Source of the DNA: Melanocharis versteri
Taxonomy: Eukaryota; Chordata; Aves; Passeriformes; Melanocharitidae
NCBI GenBank assembly: GCA_013397845.1
Contig: VZTG01006037.1
Coordinates: forward strand, 458,844-522,843
Direction: 5' to 3'
DNA length: 64,000 nt
The notes beneath the pieces were generated by a model. It saw only the letters and a list, made by a program, of their open reading frames with translations, did not search any database and was not told where the DNA came from. Positions 37,726 to 50,100 of the stretch are shown here, piece after piece; positions within the stretch are counted from its first letter, which is position 1; each line of letters begins with the position of its first letter. A program made the position numbers and the translations under genes.

Positions 37726-40649
37726 GATGGGAAACACTCCAGACTAATTTGACAATTGTCAAAACTGAATCACTTAAACCCATTCCATTTTCTTTCTAAA
37801 GGAATAATAATAATATCTTGTGGGTAAAGAAGCACAAATACCAACGAATCCTGAGGTGTCCCTGAGGTGTTGCCATAGGCAAGCTATGGAAACATGAAAA
37901 AGCAGAGCTGTGATGTGCAGAAGGGGCTAGGAAGAAAAAGACTCCAGGAGCCATTTCCATCGGCTTGCTGACAGACCAAAAGGCAGCAGAGAGCAGCCCT
38001 GGTCTGCTGCTGTTGGAGGCTTCCAGCACAGAAGGGAACAAAGAAGGGACAAACATGTTTACTCCATCTGCAGACACTGCTGCGCTGGGAAGAGCCATGA
38101 GCACACGCTGTGATGCGAAACAATTCAAAATAGTTGTGACAAATTATGGAAGAAGGTTAAATGGTGTGATTCAATAAAGGACAAATGAACAATGTCTGAA
38201 TTTCACCTGGAATAGTTCACTGACATCAAGGCAAACTGGGGAGCAGCTGGCTGAGGCGCATAGGATCACGAGATGGGGAGGTCAGACAGCTGCTGGAAAG
38301 CCAAAAGACAGAAACTCTCCTGGGTGAAGAACTCCCTCTGCTTCCCAGAAGACACAGTTAGAAAGTCTTCCTCTTCACTCAGCTCTTCTGCCAGAGCTGT
38401 GTCCAGGCCTGGAACCACAGCTCAGAAACATATGGATGAAATGCAGACTGAAATATTCAGAGGTACAGAAAATGCAGTGAGCTAGAAAGGGGTGAAACAG
38501 GAACTGCTTGGCTTAGAAAAAGGGGAGGGGAAGTATTCAGTGCTCTGCAAACAAAAAGTTACTACAGAAAAGAAGTTATAAGTTCTTCTGTGGTGGTCTG
38601 GGCAAGAAGGGATGGGCTTGGACTGCAGTAGGGGAAATGCCAAAAATATTCTTAATATTTAGCCAAAGGAAAAAAAATTGAGAAGGACTGGAAATTCTTG
38701 TGCATGAGAGATCTGGATGCTCCAGACATAAAAATCTTCCATGAACAGTTTAGAAAAGGATCTTTCAGAGGCACAGCAAGGTGAGTCAATCCTGTCTTTA
38801 AACAGAAAGAAAGACACAGACTTATGGCCTTTCCAGCCCAATTTTCTCTAACTCCTGTGACTTCTATTGTTAGTACTTGCCTTGCTAAAATGGAACAGTT
38901 TCTCATCTTCCTCGAACATACTTTGCCAAAGACAGAGCAAGGAAAAAAAGGCATTTTAATTGGAATCTTCTCCATTCACCTCCGGTACATCTCCCACAAA
39001 ACAGAAAAACAGTTAAGTCATCTCTTCCTAACCACATTCTCCCATGAGGTTTTTGCGGAGAGGAAAAAACCCAGATCCATTAAAAAAGCAATATTGTTTT
39101 TTTTTTTTATTGAAATGAAAAGAACTAAAATTGTTCTTTTCCCCACTGAAAAATAAAGAGGTGAATGGAGAAGCAGCAGTCAGGCTTTATGGAGGCATTT
39201 ATCTCTGAACTCATCAAGATACCAGTGATGCTAACATTGGAGAAGGACAAGGTCCTGTGTGCTTAACAACCCAGAGCAACTCTGCAAACTGGGGAAGGCT
39301 TTGAAGTATAGCAGACTTCTGTAACCAGTGAAAACTCTGGCGTGGGTGTGGGGGTGGATTTAGGTAAGCAGAAAGTAATTTCCGTCTCAGGTGAATTCAG
39401 CCCAGGTATTTCTGAAGGCGACAAAATTGGCTCCAGAAAAATCTCATAAGTAGCAGCTTCAAATGGATTATTCAAGCATTTTACATTTATACTACAGTTT
39501 GCAACAAGTGAGGGGGTTTAATATTGTATGTCTTCATTCCAAGAAGAGAGTTGCCAAATTCAAATTTGGGGCCAGATTTTCCTAGAGGAAACCAAGAGAT
39601 GAGGCTTTTCTGTGGGATCATACTGAAGTAATCCTGAAATCTAATCATGCAAACTCTTTGCAGACATTGACTTCGTGTCTCCATTTTGCAGCTGGCCAAG
39701 AAGAATGGTCTTCAACTTTTGCATACACACATACACACTAATGATTGTGCATTTTTTTCTAGCTGATCCCACATAAAATCCTTTTTTGCAAATATTGATC
39801 TGAGAATTCTGGCAAGAAACAAAAGCACTAAATTAGGCAAACTGAACTATAATAGGAAAAAAATAGGAATAGACCTGGAACCAAAGCCACATGAAATTTT
39901 GTCTGCCATTGCTCTTTTAAACTGCTCCCAACAAAATTCATGACTCTGGAAGATACAGAAAACTCACATGCAAGCACAGTCCACAGTCATCAATCCCGCT
40001 ATTTTCTGTGCTAGGCAGAGGCTTGGGCTGTAACATTTTTCTCCTCCCACCCATGTTTTGGATGACTGGTGAAGCTATCAAACATCACCTGGCCTTCTCA
40101 CTCCTTGGCAAAACCCAGAAAAAACCCACCAGCTATCAGAGAAGTCAGTCACAAAACAGAACCTGCCTTTGTCCAGAGAAATCCAGAGGGTTTTACATCA
40201 CACCTGCTTCACCGAGTCCCTCTTTCCAGAGGTTTTTGGTACAAGAGCTAAATTGGCCTTGTCACTGGCGCTTTATAGACACACACACAGCAGCCTGACT
40301 TGTGCAGTCAGGATCTCACAGCGTCCCAGAGAGCAGAACCCAGGAGCACTCCAAGGACCAGAGCACACTAAGCACTCCTCGTTTCCCCCTCCCTGTTTTC
40401 TAATAAGGGTTACAGGGAAAAAAAAACATGCTGTCACTTAAGAAACCAGTTATTAAGATCCAAGACCCCAAGCAATTCCTTTGCAGGTTCTCCTGAGGAC
40501 TCTGAACTCTCACAGGTGCCCAGGATGAATGACACCCTGCAGAAAGAGACAAGAGTCCTCAGGGCAGCACTAGAGGAGCTTTATTCAAGAGAATTGAATA
40601 ACATCTGATACAGGAAATTTTGTGATGAACTGATGGGTCACAAGGAAGG
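37726..40649. other. Non-coding sequence, no gene recognised
   Basis: About 2.9 kb between the SINE and the next CR1. Only short frames are present. It includes T-rich runs such as the one near 39,097-39,110 and a guanine-rich cluster at about 39,341-39,356. Parts around 38,580-38,700 have a vaguely CR1-like vocabulary, but I cannot align them convincingly. Confidence 0.5.
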
Positions 40650-40870
40650 AGTTCAAAACACAGTATCCAAGGTTTTCTTTAGTGTGAAGGTAGTGAGACA
40701 CTGGCACAAGTTGCCCAGAGAAGTTGTAGATGCCCCATCCCTTGCAGGGCCAGGTTGGGTGAGGCTTAGAGCAACCTGGTCTAGTGGAAGAAGTCCTTGC
40801 CCTAGGCAGGGGTTTGGGACAAAATGTTCTTTCAGGTCCCTTTCAATCCAAACAATTCTAGGATTCTAGG
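40650..40870 (+). mobile_element. CR1 LINE 3' end, 5'-truncated
   Basis: The segment contains the characteristic CR1 sequence around the end of ORF2 and the 3' UTR: 'agacactggcacaagttgcc', 'cagagaagttgtagatgccc', 'caacctggtctagtggaag' and 'ggtccctttcaatccaaac'. It ends with two copies of the terminal octamer (attctagg attctagg, 40,855-40,870). The terminal octamer repeat is diagnostic for CR1 and fixes the plus-strand orientation. The copy is truncated at its 5' side, with the start approximate, and has small deletions (a piece normally following 'cccatccctggcag' is missing). It is non-functional. Confidence 0.9.
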
Positions 40871-41504
40871 ATCACGGGAGAAAGGGACAGGCAGCAACTG
40901 TCTTATAGCTGCCCAACAATGTACATCCTCTTAGGCAACGCTTATTCTCTTTGCAACTGCCTCAAGAGATTTTTAATTCAACGTTTTATCCTTTTCACTA
41001 GACATGTTCCTGGCTGGAACAAAATAAATTACCCTTGGCTATCCAAATGAAAATTAAAAAGCATCAGTAAGACTTGACTAATATCTTAACACATTCCAAA
41101 TCTCTTCCAAACCCATATTATCATTCTGAACAGGACAGTACAATCAATCCCCTCCTACATTCTTTTCACTGTTCTAAGCAGCCTTTTCCTTTACTTGTAG
41201 CTGTGGTCTTGCACACTTGCAATCTACCAGAAAAATCTTAAAATAGGAAAACTCTTTTTGTTCTTTCCCCTATAGCCATCAGGCACAAAAACAGCACCAA
41301 AAAAAAAAAAATCCTGCAAGGTCACCTTATTCACGTGCCCTCAGACTGGTCTGAATAGTCTGACTCCCTGTTATCCAAAGCTTCATTTTCTGAGAATGGC
41401 ACTGATTTCAGTAAACCCATTCCCACAGGTTAAGGACAAGCCAGTGAGTTTATCTGAATGACAGCTCCACATACCCGTACCTTTATCCTGAGAAAGCAGT
41501 CAAA
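40871..41504. other. Non-coding spacer between two CR1 copies
   Basis: About 630 bases of unique, CpG-poor sequence with a 13-base A run near 41,298-41,310. No frame, RNA gene or element is recognised. Confidence 0.5.
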
Positions 41505-41977
41505 GATAGTTGAAATGGTTCCAGTCTAAAAAGATTAGGTTTCTTCAATCCTGAAGAGAAACAGCTAAGGGAAGTATAAAAATATCCATAAAATCAGGAG
41601 TGGCATGGAGACAGGGAACAGGTACAGGCTGCACATGCACTCTCTCCAAATCGGAACTAAGGGCTATCAGATGAAACCATAAGAACAGCTTCAAAACAAT
41701 CTAAAGGAGGTGGTTCTACATAAATGTGTATTGCAGCCAAGGAACTCATTGTTCCGAATGTTGTGGATGACAGAAGTTGACACAGGCTAAAAATTGGAAC
41801 ATTTCTCTGAAGAATAAAGTACAAAGACAGACACTGCCTTTGCTGTACGAAAGCCCTGCCCCACAAACTGCTGGAAGCAAGACTGTTTAGAAAATTACCA
41901 CTACACTTGCCTGTAGGCTGCTGTAAATGAGACACTGGGCTAGATCCAGCATGTTTATTCTTACGTCCTTATAAGAT
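41505..41977 (+). mobile_element. Older CR1-family LINE fragment with 3' end
   Basis: Consecutive blocks match the ancient amniote CR1 type in order: 'aaatggttccag', 'cttcaatcctgaagagaaac', 'aaaatcaggagtggcatgga', 'ttcaaaacaatctaaaggag', 'gtggttct', 'aaggaactcattgttccgaa' with 'atgttgtggatg', then a gap of poorly matching sequence, then 'gagacactgggctagatcca' and 'gtttattcttacgtccttat' near the 3' end. The order and orientation are right for a plus-strand element. Divergence is clearly greater than in the CR1 at 40,650, and the usual 'ggacctttggtctgaccc' part is largely lost. Boundaries are approximate. Confidence 0.75.
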
Positions 41978-43979
41978 TTTTTTGAACAAGACAAAAGATT
42001 GCTGGGAGGAAAAACAAGGTTAGGAAATAATGTTAGTGAATGCTTTCAGTATTCGGGTAAAAACAGAAGAGAAAGAAGTATTGCTTTTCCAGGAACTTCA
42101 ATGGAAAACAGTGCTTACAGTGTTCTTCTCCAAGATGTAATCGTGCTTCTTGTTCCAGTAGTAACCTTGGTGTCATGCCACGTGCTCCTTATTACAGTTT
42201 AGAGTGAAGCTTGCTTTGAAGTATTACTGTACCATGCAATATGCACTTGCTCTTTTTGTGTCTGCTCACACAAATCTGCTGGCTTGAGCAACAAAACATG
42301 TTTCTGCTCCTCTTAATTCCTGCTTGCCCTAAAATTGAAGAGCTTTGCCCTCTTCTGCGTGTCACCAAGAACACTGATTGCAAAGACTCAGTCAAGTACC
42401 CAGGGAAAGCCTTCCTGAAGGTGTCAGGTATTGCATAAGGAGTTTACATTCAGCTTGCAATAATTTTATTGATACAGATGAGTCACAAGAAGGAGGAGAT
42501 CCAGGACAGCTCTCAGATCCCTGATATGTCTTTGGGATAACAAGCTAACACATAACTTGTAAGGAAACATAGTTCTAGTTCTAAGATCAGGCATCACTGA
42601 GAGTTTTTTTGTGCATGGAAAGTTCTTACTTATTTAAAAGCACATTCAGATTTGCAATGGCATGTACAAACCTTGTCAAAACTGAAGTGGGCCTGCTGCT
42701 ACTCTTTCTACAAGAACAGGTCTCTGTGGGACGAGTGGGAACTCCATCCCTCACCACTCATCACTGGGTCTCTCACACACGAAGAGTGAGCTCTTCATGA
42801 GGCATTAAAAGCAAAGGGAAATAAAACACTTCTACCATTTGGCAACAAAACTTAGGAGAAAAATCTCTCAATTTCGTGTTGAGGAAACATTTAGTTACAT
42901 TTGGAGATGCCTCTTGGCAACAAGTCAAAGTTCTGGCCATACTATTTCTCCAAGGTATGGGAAGATGGAAAAAGTAAAATGATCCATGAGACTTCAAATG
43001 ATAATTTTTTATAACTACTGTGGGATTTGGAAGAGTTAACCCAAATCTAAGGTGTCCAAATAATGCTTCATTTCTAACCACATGTCTGCAACATAAATGA
43101 TACTCACAACCCTGTAAAAACCCTCAACTCTTCCTCTTCTGATTTACAAATTTATTCATAGGAAAACACTTCAGTCATCACTGAGCTGCGATTGCCTCTT
43201 GGGTGGCAGGCAGCACTTAAACTGCTCAGTGCTTGAGGATGCAACCAGATGAAACAGAGCCAAGAGAATTATACCTGGGCAAGACAGCCCAAATCCCCAG
43301 GAGCACTTTGGCTCTAACTCTCACTGACTCCCATGGCAGCGTGGCCCTAAATAACTGCAGGGAGCTGTGACAGCGCAGTTACTCCGAGCAGAGTTTGGTC
43401 AGCGTGCAGCAGTAAATGCCCTGTCCTCCCCAGGAGTGATGCTGGGTAATGGGAAGTTGAGACACATTCTGTTTTACTCCTCCTGCCAGCAGCAGCCTCC
43501 AGACAGAGCTGTTGAGACAATCATGATAGTTACCAGTTTCAGGGCTGCTCTGCTGGGTGGCTGACAGCGCAGAAGGCCACCTCAGTGTCCCCAGCAAGTC
43601 TAAGCATCAGCATTCACATGTGTGTCAGCACACTCCAGCTCTGAGTAACTCACAGCAAGCTGCCAGCCCAGCTTCTGCAAGCCCGAAAAATTCGACTAAC
43701 AGAACAAAGTGTATAGACACACATTATGGGAAGCAAATTATCAGGATTACTATGGTAACAACACGGAGTGAATGATGACTTCAAGGTCATGACAACATAT
43801 GCATCTTGTAGGAACAGCTAATTGTCTGACTCTGCTCACTGACACTCACTGACACCACAACATATTTTTCACTAAATACCTTAGTATTTGAATTTTGCTG
43901 CCTCCAGCTACTATTAACATATCTTGAATTCATTCTTTGAATAAATCCCCACTAATGTTTCCAGTCAAAGTTCCCAAAC

Positions 43980-44120
43980 ATATATTCAATTTATATTTAA
44001 TGAGACAGTGTGAGTTAAGTAAATGAGTGCTCATTAATTAAAGCATATGTATAGTGGGCTGAGAGGATTAATTAGTTAATGTTTGCAGAGAGCTCTAAAA
44101 ATGTAAAAAACGATCCAAAC
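43980..44120. promoter_or_regulatory. Candidate conserved non-coding element (TAATTA cluster)
   Basis: The block carries TCATTAATTAA at about 44,031-44,041 and ATTAATTAGTTAAT at about 44,068-44,081, with further ATTTAAT cores upstream. Clustered TAATTA sites are typical targets of homeodomain factors in vertebrate enhancers. Composition is AT-rich and unique. This is inference only, as conservation cannot be tested here. Confidence 0.22.
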
Positions 44121-47100
44121 ATGAGCTGTGCTTTGGAAGAAAGAAGGAGAGTGAGGCGATGAAGAGATACAGAACATTATATCTAACCTTTAATGAACAC
44201 CTCTTAAAATCATGCATGGTTTGGCATCAGTGTTACCTGCAATAAGAAACTAGCCACACATTAGCTAAAATCTGGTTAATCAGCTGTTACTTTTCTGTTG
44301 AAAGTAAAATGGGGCAAATTCTCCAGTCCTGTCTCCACTGGGACAGTGTCACATAACATGACTAGCCGAAGTTAACCAGAGTTACTGGATAAGCACCGAG
44401 AGGGGACAGCACGGCCCAAGGGCAGGAACAGTGTTTGAAGAGTCCCCAGTGCTGGCTTGCTGAGTCCCAGAGGTCTCCAGCTAAATGTTGAAGCCAAATT
44501 TTTCTAATGCTGCCACCAATTCCCATGGCACTCAGCAAACCCCTGAGCACAGCCCTGGGGCTGCCAGCTCCTCTCTGGCTTCAGGGTAGAAATCACCAAT
44601 GCTCCGATCTTCTGGCTGCAACCCCTATACACATCTTCCCTGTCCTCCTTCCTTCTCTCTATGATTTCAACTCCTGGGCACTGTCTGTATACTTGGAGAC
44701 CTGCCTGGCAGCATGAATGAAGAAAAGCAGCACTTAGAGCTTTCTAGCACAGTCTGCCACTGGCAGGGACAAGGCAGCTTGGTCAGAGTTACCTGCACTG
44801 CTCCCTGGGCTGTGCTGAGACAGCCCAGACCCCACAGCCCCAAACCCATCCAAATCCACACAGTCCCAGGGCTGGGAGTCTGCTCTGCAGGCACCATCTC
44901 AGGGGAATGATGGACCCTGGAGCCAGACACGGCCAAAGCTGCCCCACGTGCTTTCACTAGCCCTCCCCAACACTCAAGGGAATATTTGTGGGCACACAGC
45001 CAGGAAGATTTTAGTGTGTTTCTTTGACTTTTGCCAAGGTAGCTCATTTTATACAAAGCTGGAGGGAAGGGGCAGAACAAAATAAGTCACCCAGAGAAGA
45101 CTTCTTTAGACAGTGTAAATGATGTGGGGCAGTATAATTGATGTAGGTTTTGTATTAGAAGAGCTTTCCAGGACTACACACTGGTAAACCTTATGCTCCT
45201 GCTAAACAGCCCTAGAAATTAATTTGGCTGTCTGCAAACACAGAATAAAACAGTCTGCCTGACCTCAAGGTGAGTCTTTCAACCAAAACAGGGCGAGGAA
45301 TGTGCTTCCTCCTTCACCTCCTGAAAACTTAATAAAATGTAATGAAGCAAGTGAGCCTACCTATGACAGGCTGCTCAGCACCTGGGCTGTGCTGTGTCCT
45401 CAGCAGACCCAAGGACTGAACATGCAGGAGCACAAATTTCCTCCCACCTTCACATGAGGCACTAAATAAGAGGGAAAACCAGCACAGTACCTGTGAGGGG
45501 TCCTGCTGTGGTGGGTGCTGCTGAGCTTAGGTGGCACTCTGGCACCATGTGTCCCATGCAGGTGAGCTCCACAACCAGCACGCAGAATCCTAAACCAATC
45601 ATGTCCCCATTAACCCCTGAAGGCAGGGGAAACCTCCCAGCTCTAACTCCCACAAGATGGAACAGTCTGTTTAAACAGTTTCTGGGCTGCTGTGATCTAC
45701 CTCGACGGCCCAGAGCCAAAGCAACATATCCCTGGAAATATCTGGCTAGTTACATACTCCAACAAATGGCAGCCTCACTTGCATAGGTGCCTCCTGCCTG
45801 CTGCAGAGAAAGGCAGCTCCCTGCAGTCTCAGGGAGAGATTGTGGCTGCTGCCCCAGGCACAGCTTCCCACAGGTTAGGAGAAGCTTCTGAGCTTGTCTG
45901 GGTACAGCTCTGCAGCAGCACCAAGGAAGAAGAGAGCCCTTGGGTGGCAGGGGCAGAGAAAGCAGAAAGCTCAATACCCAGATGCAAGGATGCCCAGAGA
46001 ACAGAGCAGCACAGGACAGCTTCATTTCCAGAACTGTCTGCCACTGGGCTTCCTTATCCCCCCAAAGGGGCTAATGACCTGCTTGCAGGATGTTTCTGCT
46101 GTCCCACCAGCCACCCTGCTAACTTGAGGAGCTCTCTGGGCAGCGTCCCCCAAGAAAAAATCCATGTAAGCACATGCCTCCAAGCAGCTGCTGCCAGCAC
46201 GCCTGGTGTGCTGCTCAGAGGAGAAACATGTTTCCTTTCAGGAGAATAATCCTCATTTGTTCAGTAGACTTAGGAGGGTCTCATTGGTAAGGAATGCTGG
46301 ATGATTTATTCAGCAGTGCCTTTCCCCTGGAAGGACATAAGCCATTCTCTTAGGAGACCTACAAAAATCACATTAACACTAACATGTTTTTTGATGATTA
46401 GAGAGTTTCCCTGGCAACACTCCATCAGTGCAGGCTGGCAAAATATATTGTCATAATTGGAGATAGGCTTTTCCCCCTTTTGCATTACAAAGTAATCCAG
46501 CTGAAGGACTCCAACTGGATTCTTCCACATATGGTGCCTATTCTCAAATAAAAGTATCTCCTCTGAGATTATGGAAGAAGCAAGTTTTCAGGAATTTCCC
46601 CATATTGTCAGTTGTGTGCTCATGTAGTTTTGTTTAACACAAAGCAAGAACTGGATCTCCCATCTGTTGTTCCACAGCTCATGCAACATTTAGCTGAGTG
46701 TTTTGTATTAATGATGGTCACCATTAATAAAACAGTTTGTAGATTAGGAATTTATACCACCTTTTATAATTAATAGGGACCTCTTGCTAAATCTCCTCTA
46801 TGGTACTTTCTGTCCTAAATTCTCAAAGCACTTTCTCTTTCTATCTAGATCCCACTGGCAGGCCATAATCTACCATGGGGAACTGGCTCAGCTTCTAATT
46901 GGGAAAAAATGGAGACATGGCAGGGCACCAGCTGGTGCAGCTATTGCAGGAAATCACGGTTATCAGACTTAATGAGAGAGACCACAGCAACTATTAGAGA
47001 GGCTGTTGCACCAAACATCAGTAGAATTTCTTTATTCTTCAGTAGATGAGTGCAGTCAAAACCTCAAACATTTGCTAGAAGCATTGATTAAGTTCTCAAG

Positions 47101-50100
47101 CACCAGCTCCCACTTGGGAAAGCCAACCTGACCATAATTATCTGTGTAACTAAGTCCTGACAAACACTTCCCTGGGAAAAGATAAGAGGCTTTAGGAACT
47201 GATACCTGCCAAGACCTGTTCCGTATTCCCAGTCTGGCTACTGAGAAAATTTAAGCAGCTTCAAACCTCAAAGAAAACCTGAAGCAATCACTGGTGAAAA
47301 GACAAAGCCTTGATCTCTCCCCAGAAGCTGGACTTGAAGTCTAATACTGGGTCCTGAAGAAACAGGAAGCATAAATTATCCCTGTTAAAAGTACAGAATT
47401 AAAGTTATGTTAATAGAAGTAATTTAGCCATCTGAGCAGTCTCCTGGCAATTGCATAAATTACTGACTGAACAAGGGGTTTCAACCAGAACATCATTTCA
47501 TGGACAGACCCTGACTGATTTCCAGGCAAGCAATAACAAGCACACTGGAGGGAGCTGCTCTATCCTCAGATGAATGGAATTAATAAGTCACAGAAAACTG
47601 TTTAATAAACAAAGTCTCCCTTCTTCTCACGTGAGCTGTACAGGAACAGAGTATGTGAACAGAGAAGCCTTCACTATCTCTCTGTATTTCCCAGACCATT
47701 TCCTCGTCAAGCCTTTGCCACTCACTTTAAGCCCAACTCTTCTAAGCCCCAGCTGCTTTGATCTGCAGCGCAGAGCCCATGGCACTGCTGACACCTCCTG
47801 AGAGGGTTTGTCACCTCTATAAATCCATATGCTCCACTCAAGGCAGTTTTTTTTGACCGGTCTCTCTCTGCCTCCGGGGACAGAATGGCAGAGTTCTGGT
47901 TCAAATCTGTTATTCCCCTCTAAGACTCAGCCATTTGTAGCTCATAAATTGCAGTTTAGCAGATAGATTGAGATGTTTCAAGTTTATCTTCCCACACAAA
48001 TAACAGCAAATTGTAGCGTGAGCCCTGTCTGCAATTTTGCTCAAGTGCCCTGGGGCTGGGAAGTGGCTCAGGGAAGCTGTTTTGCTGGAGATGAGCACTT
48101 TGCCAGTCACCATCTTTCCAACACAAAGCTCTCCTCCCTCTGAAGTGGCACTGGGAAAAGTGATGGATACACTGCAGGCAGAAGCTTTAGAAATGCCCCA
48201 AACTGAAAACCCATACAGTGAGCTAAAACTGCTTGATTGAGAAAATCCACCACAGAACTTCTGACTGAGTTGGAAAAAAGGTCGTTGGACTTCTTTTAAT
48301 TGTGCCTGAAGAGGTTCTGTACATTCCTAGGGAACAGCAGCAGTCCTGCTGAATCACCGTGAGGAAAAGCCTGTATCTAGGCAGATCTGGCTTTGCAGAC
48401 AAGAAGCTTCGAATTCCTTAGGACTAGAAGGGTTTGAAAGAAGAGCCAGCTGTGCACACACTTAACAGCATTTCACACAGGAGAGCTGGATCCTCCAGCT
48501 ACTACCACAGTGAAGTTTATCACCATGGGCAGAAATGAGCATGGGAAACTTCTTTTCCTGAGGCATTTCCATGTGAAACCGTGGCTGTAATCACATTCAG
48601 TTTATCTATACAGTGCCCAAAGCAATCTCAGGCCCAACCACGTCCCCACAGCCAAAGGCACAGAGATATCACAGTCTGCTTCCAGCAAAGGCTAATCTAG
48701 ATTTTAATAATGCATAAACAAAAGACTTGTGGCAAATGTTACTTTTAGGACCGTGATGGTGTCAGACTGGAAGGAGCATTTCTGTCCCACCTGAATTCTC
48801 AGTCTGTGCCAGTGTCACAGGGTGCTCAGTCCCAGAGGACAGACTGGCACACCTGCAAAGCCACAGGAACATCCCAGGTTTCCTTCTGACCCACCCCCAC
48901 ACAGAGCTGGGTTTCCTGTTTATGGCAGCACACAGCAATTCCCTCACGCAAGACCCCACCAGGCAATGGTGAGGATTTTGGCCTCACATTTGCTGAGCCT
49001 CATCTTCTCCTGTAGGGAGACACTGCAACAGTCTGGCATCTTGGCCCCCTTCTGCCACTGCTTTCCTGAGGGGAAAGCAGACAGGGCTGGGGCTGGCCAA
49101 GACCCTTGGTCCCAAATTTCCGTGGCGGGTTCCATACCTACACACTGATGGGTGCAGAGCCTTGTCAGCTCCCTGTGGAAACTGGCTGACCAAATCTTCC
49201 TGGTTTTGCAATTGGCTCGAAAATCTGAAGCTCATTAACAGGAACAAGCAGGGAAGGGGAATGGCACAGGGCTCTATCAAAAGTTCATCTCTGAGGAGCA
49301 AACCCATCACTGCTGCTGCTTCCATCCAGCTCCAGCATGACCTCTGTCTATGTACCCACGGCTCTCCACAACCCACAGGGACATCAAGTGGCCAAAGAAC
49401 CCAGCTGCACATATAGAGCAGACTGCAGCCTTGCTGAGGAAGGTTTGGGAGGAGAGTGGAACCTCTGAGCTTGAGCAAAGTTGGGCCGTTCACAACCCAG
49501 AGAGGATTATTTCCTCCATGTTTTTACTCAACATTATTTCATTTTATTCTTCCTTTCCCTCTTTTGATTATAAGCCTAGTAAAAACAAGCCAAAAAAATA
49601 CAAACAGAAAAGAAACCAGGTGATCCCTGAAGACTGAATGTACACACCCACCAGTCCACACAGACGCTGCCCCTGCAGGGTGTGTGACAAAGCCCCTCAA
49701 CACAACAATCTGCTAAAGGAGACCTGGCACTGGGACCTGTGCTCAGGCAAGAGAGACCTCACAATAAGCAGGCTGTGCAAGTTTGTTGCCTAGAGTCTGC
49801 CCTCTCTCTCCTTCTCCCTGTATAAAGTAAATTAGCTATCAGTATTAATATTATTTGTTTGGGTCTGGTTGGTTTTTTCCCCTTAATCCCTGCTGTGATG
49901 TTATAGGCAATACAAAGCAGAGCAGAATAGAGGGGAGATGTCTTTCTCTCAGAGAGTTGAAACACAACCATTCAAAGGCTAATCCTAGCCCAAAACTTGC
50001 ATCACTTGTTCCTTTCTACCCCTTCCCCTCTGATAATGACAGGCTGTGCCTGGGGACCTGGGCAGCAAGTCCAGGAGCCCCAGAGGTGCTGGTAGGTACC

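Noticed and set aside
38580..38700. Further CR1 fragment
   Set aside because: A few words resemble CR1 but they are not in a convincing order and no terminal octamer is present.
45692..46249. 185-codon plus-strand frame, the longest outside the minisatellite
   Set aside because: No domain, signal or repeat structure. It overlaps other frames on both strands in a GC-richer patch and the length is attainable by chance.
48984..49493. 169-codon minus-strand frame
   Set aside because: Unrecognised, low-information translation with no conserved motif. It is probably chance, partly covering an old repeat-like segment.
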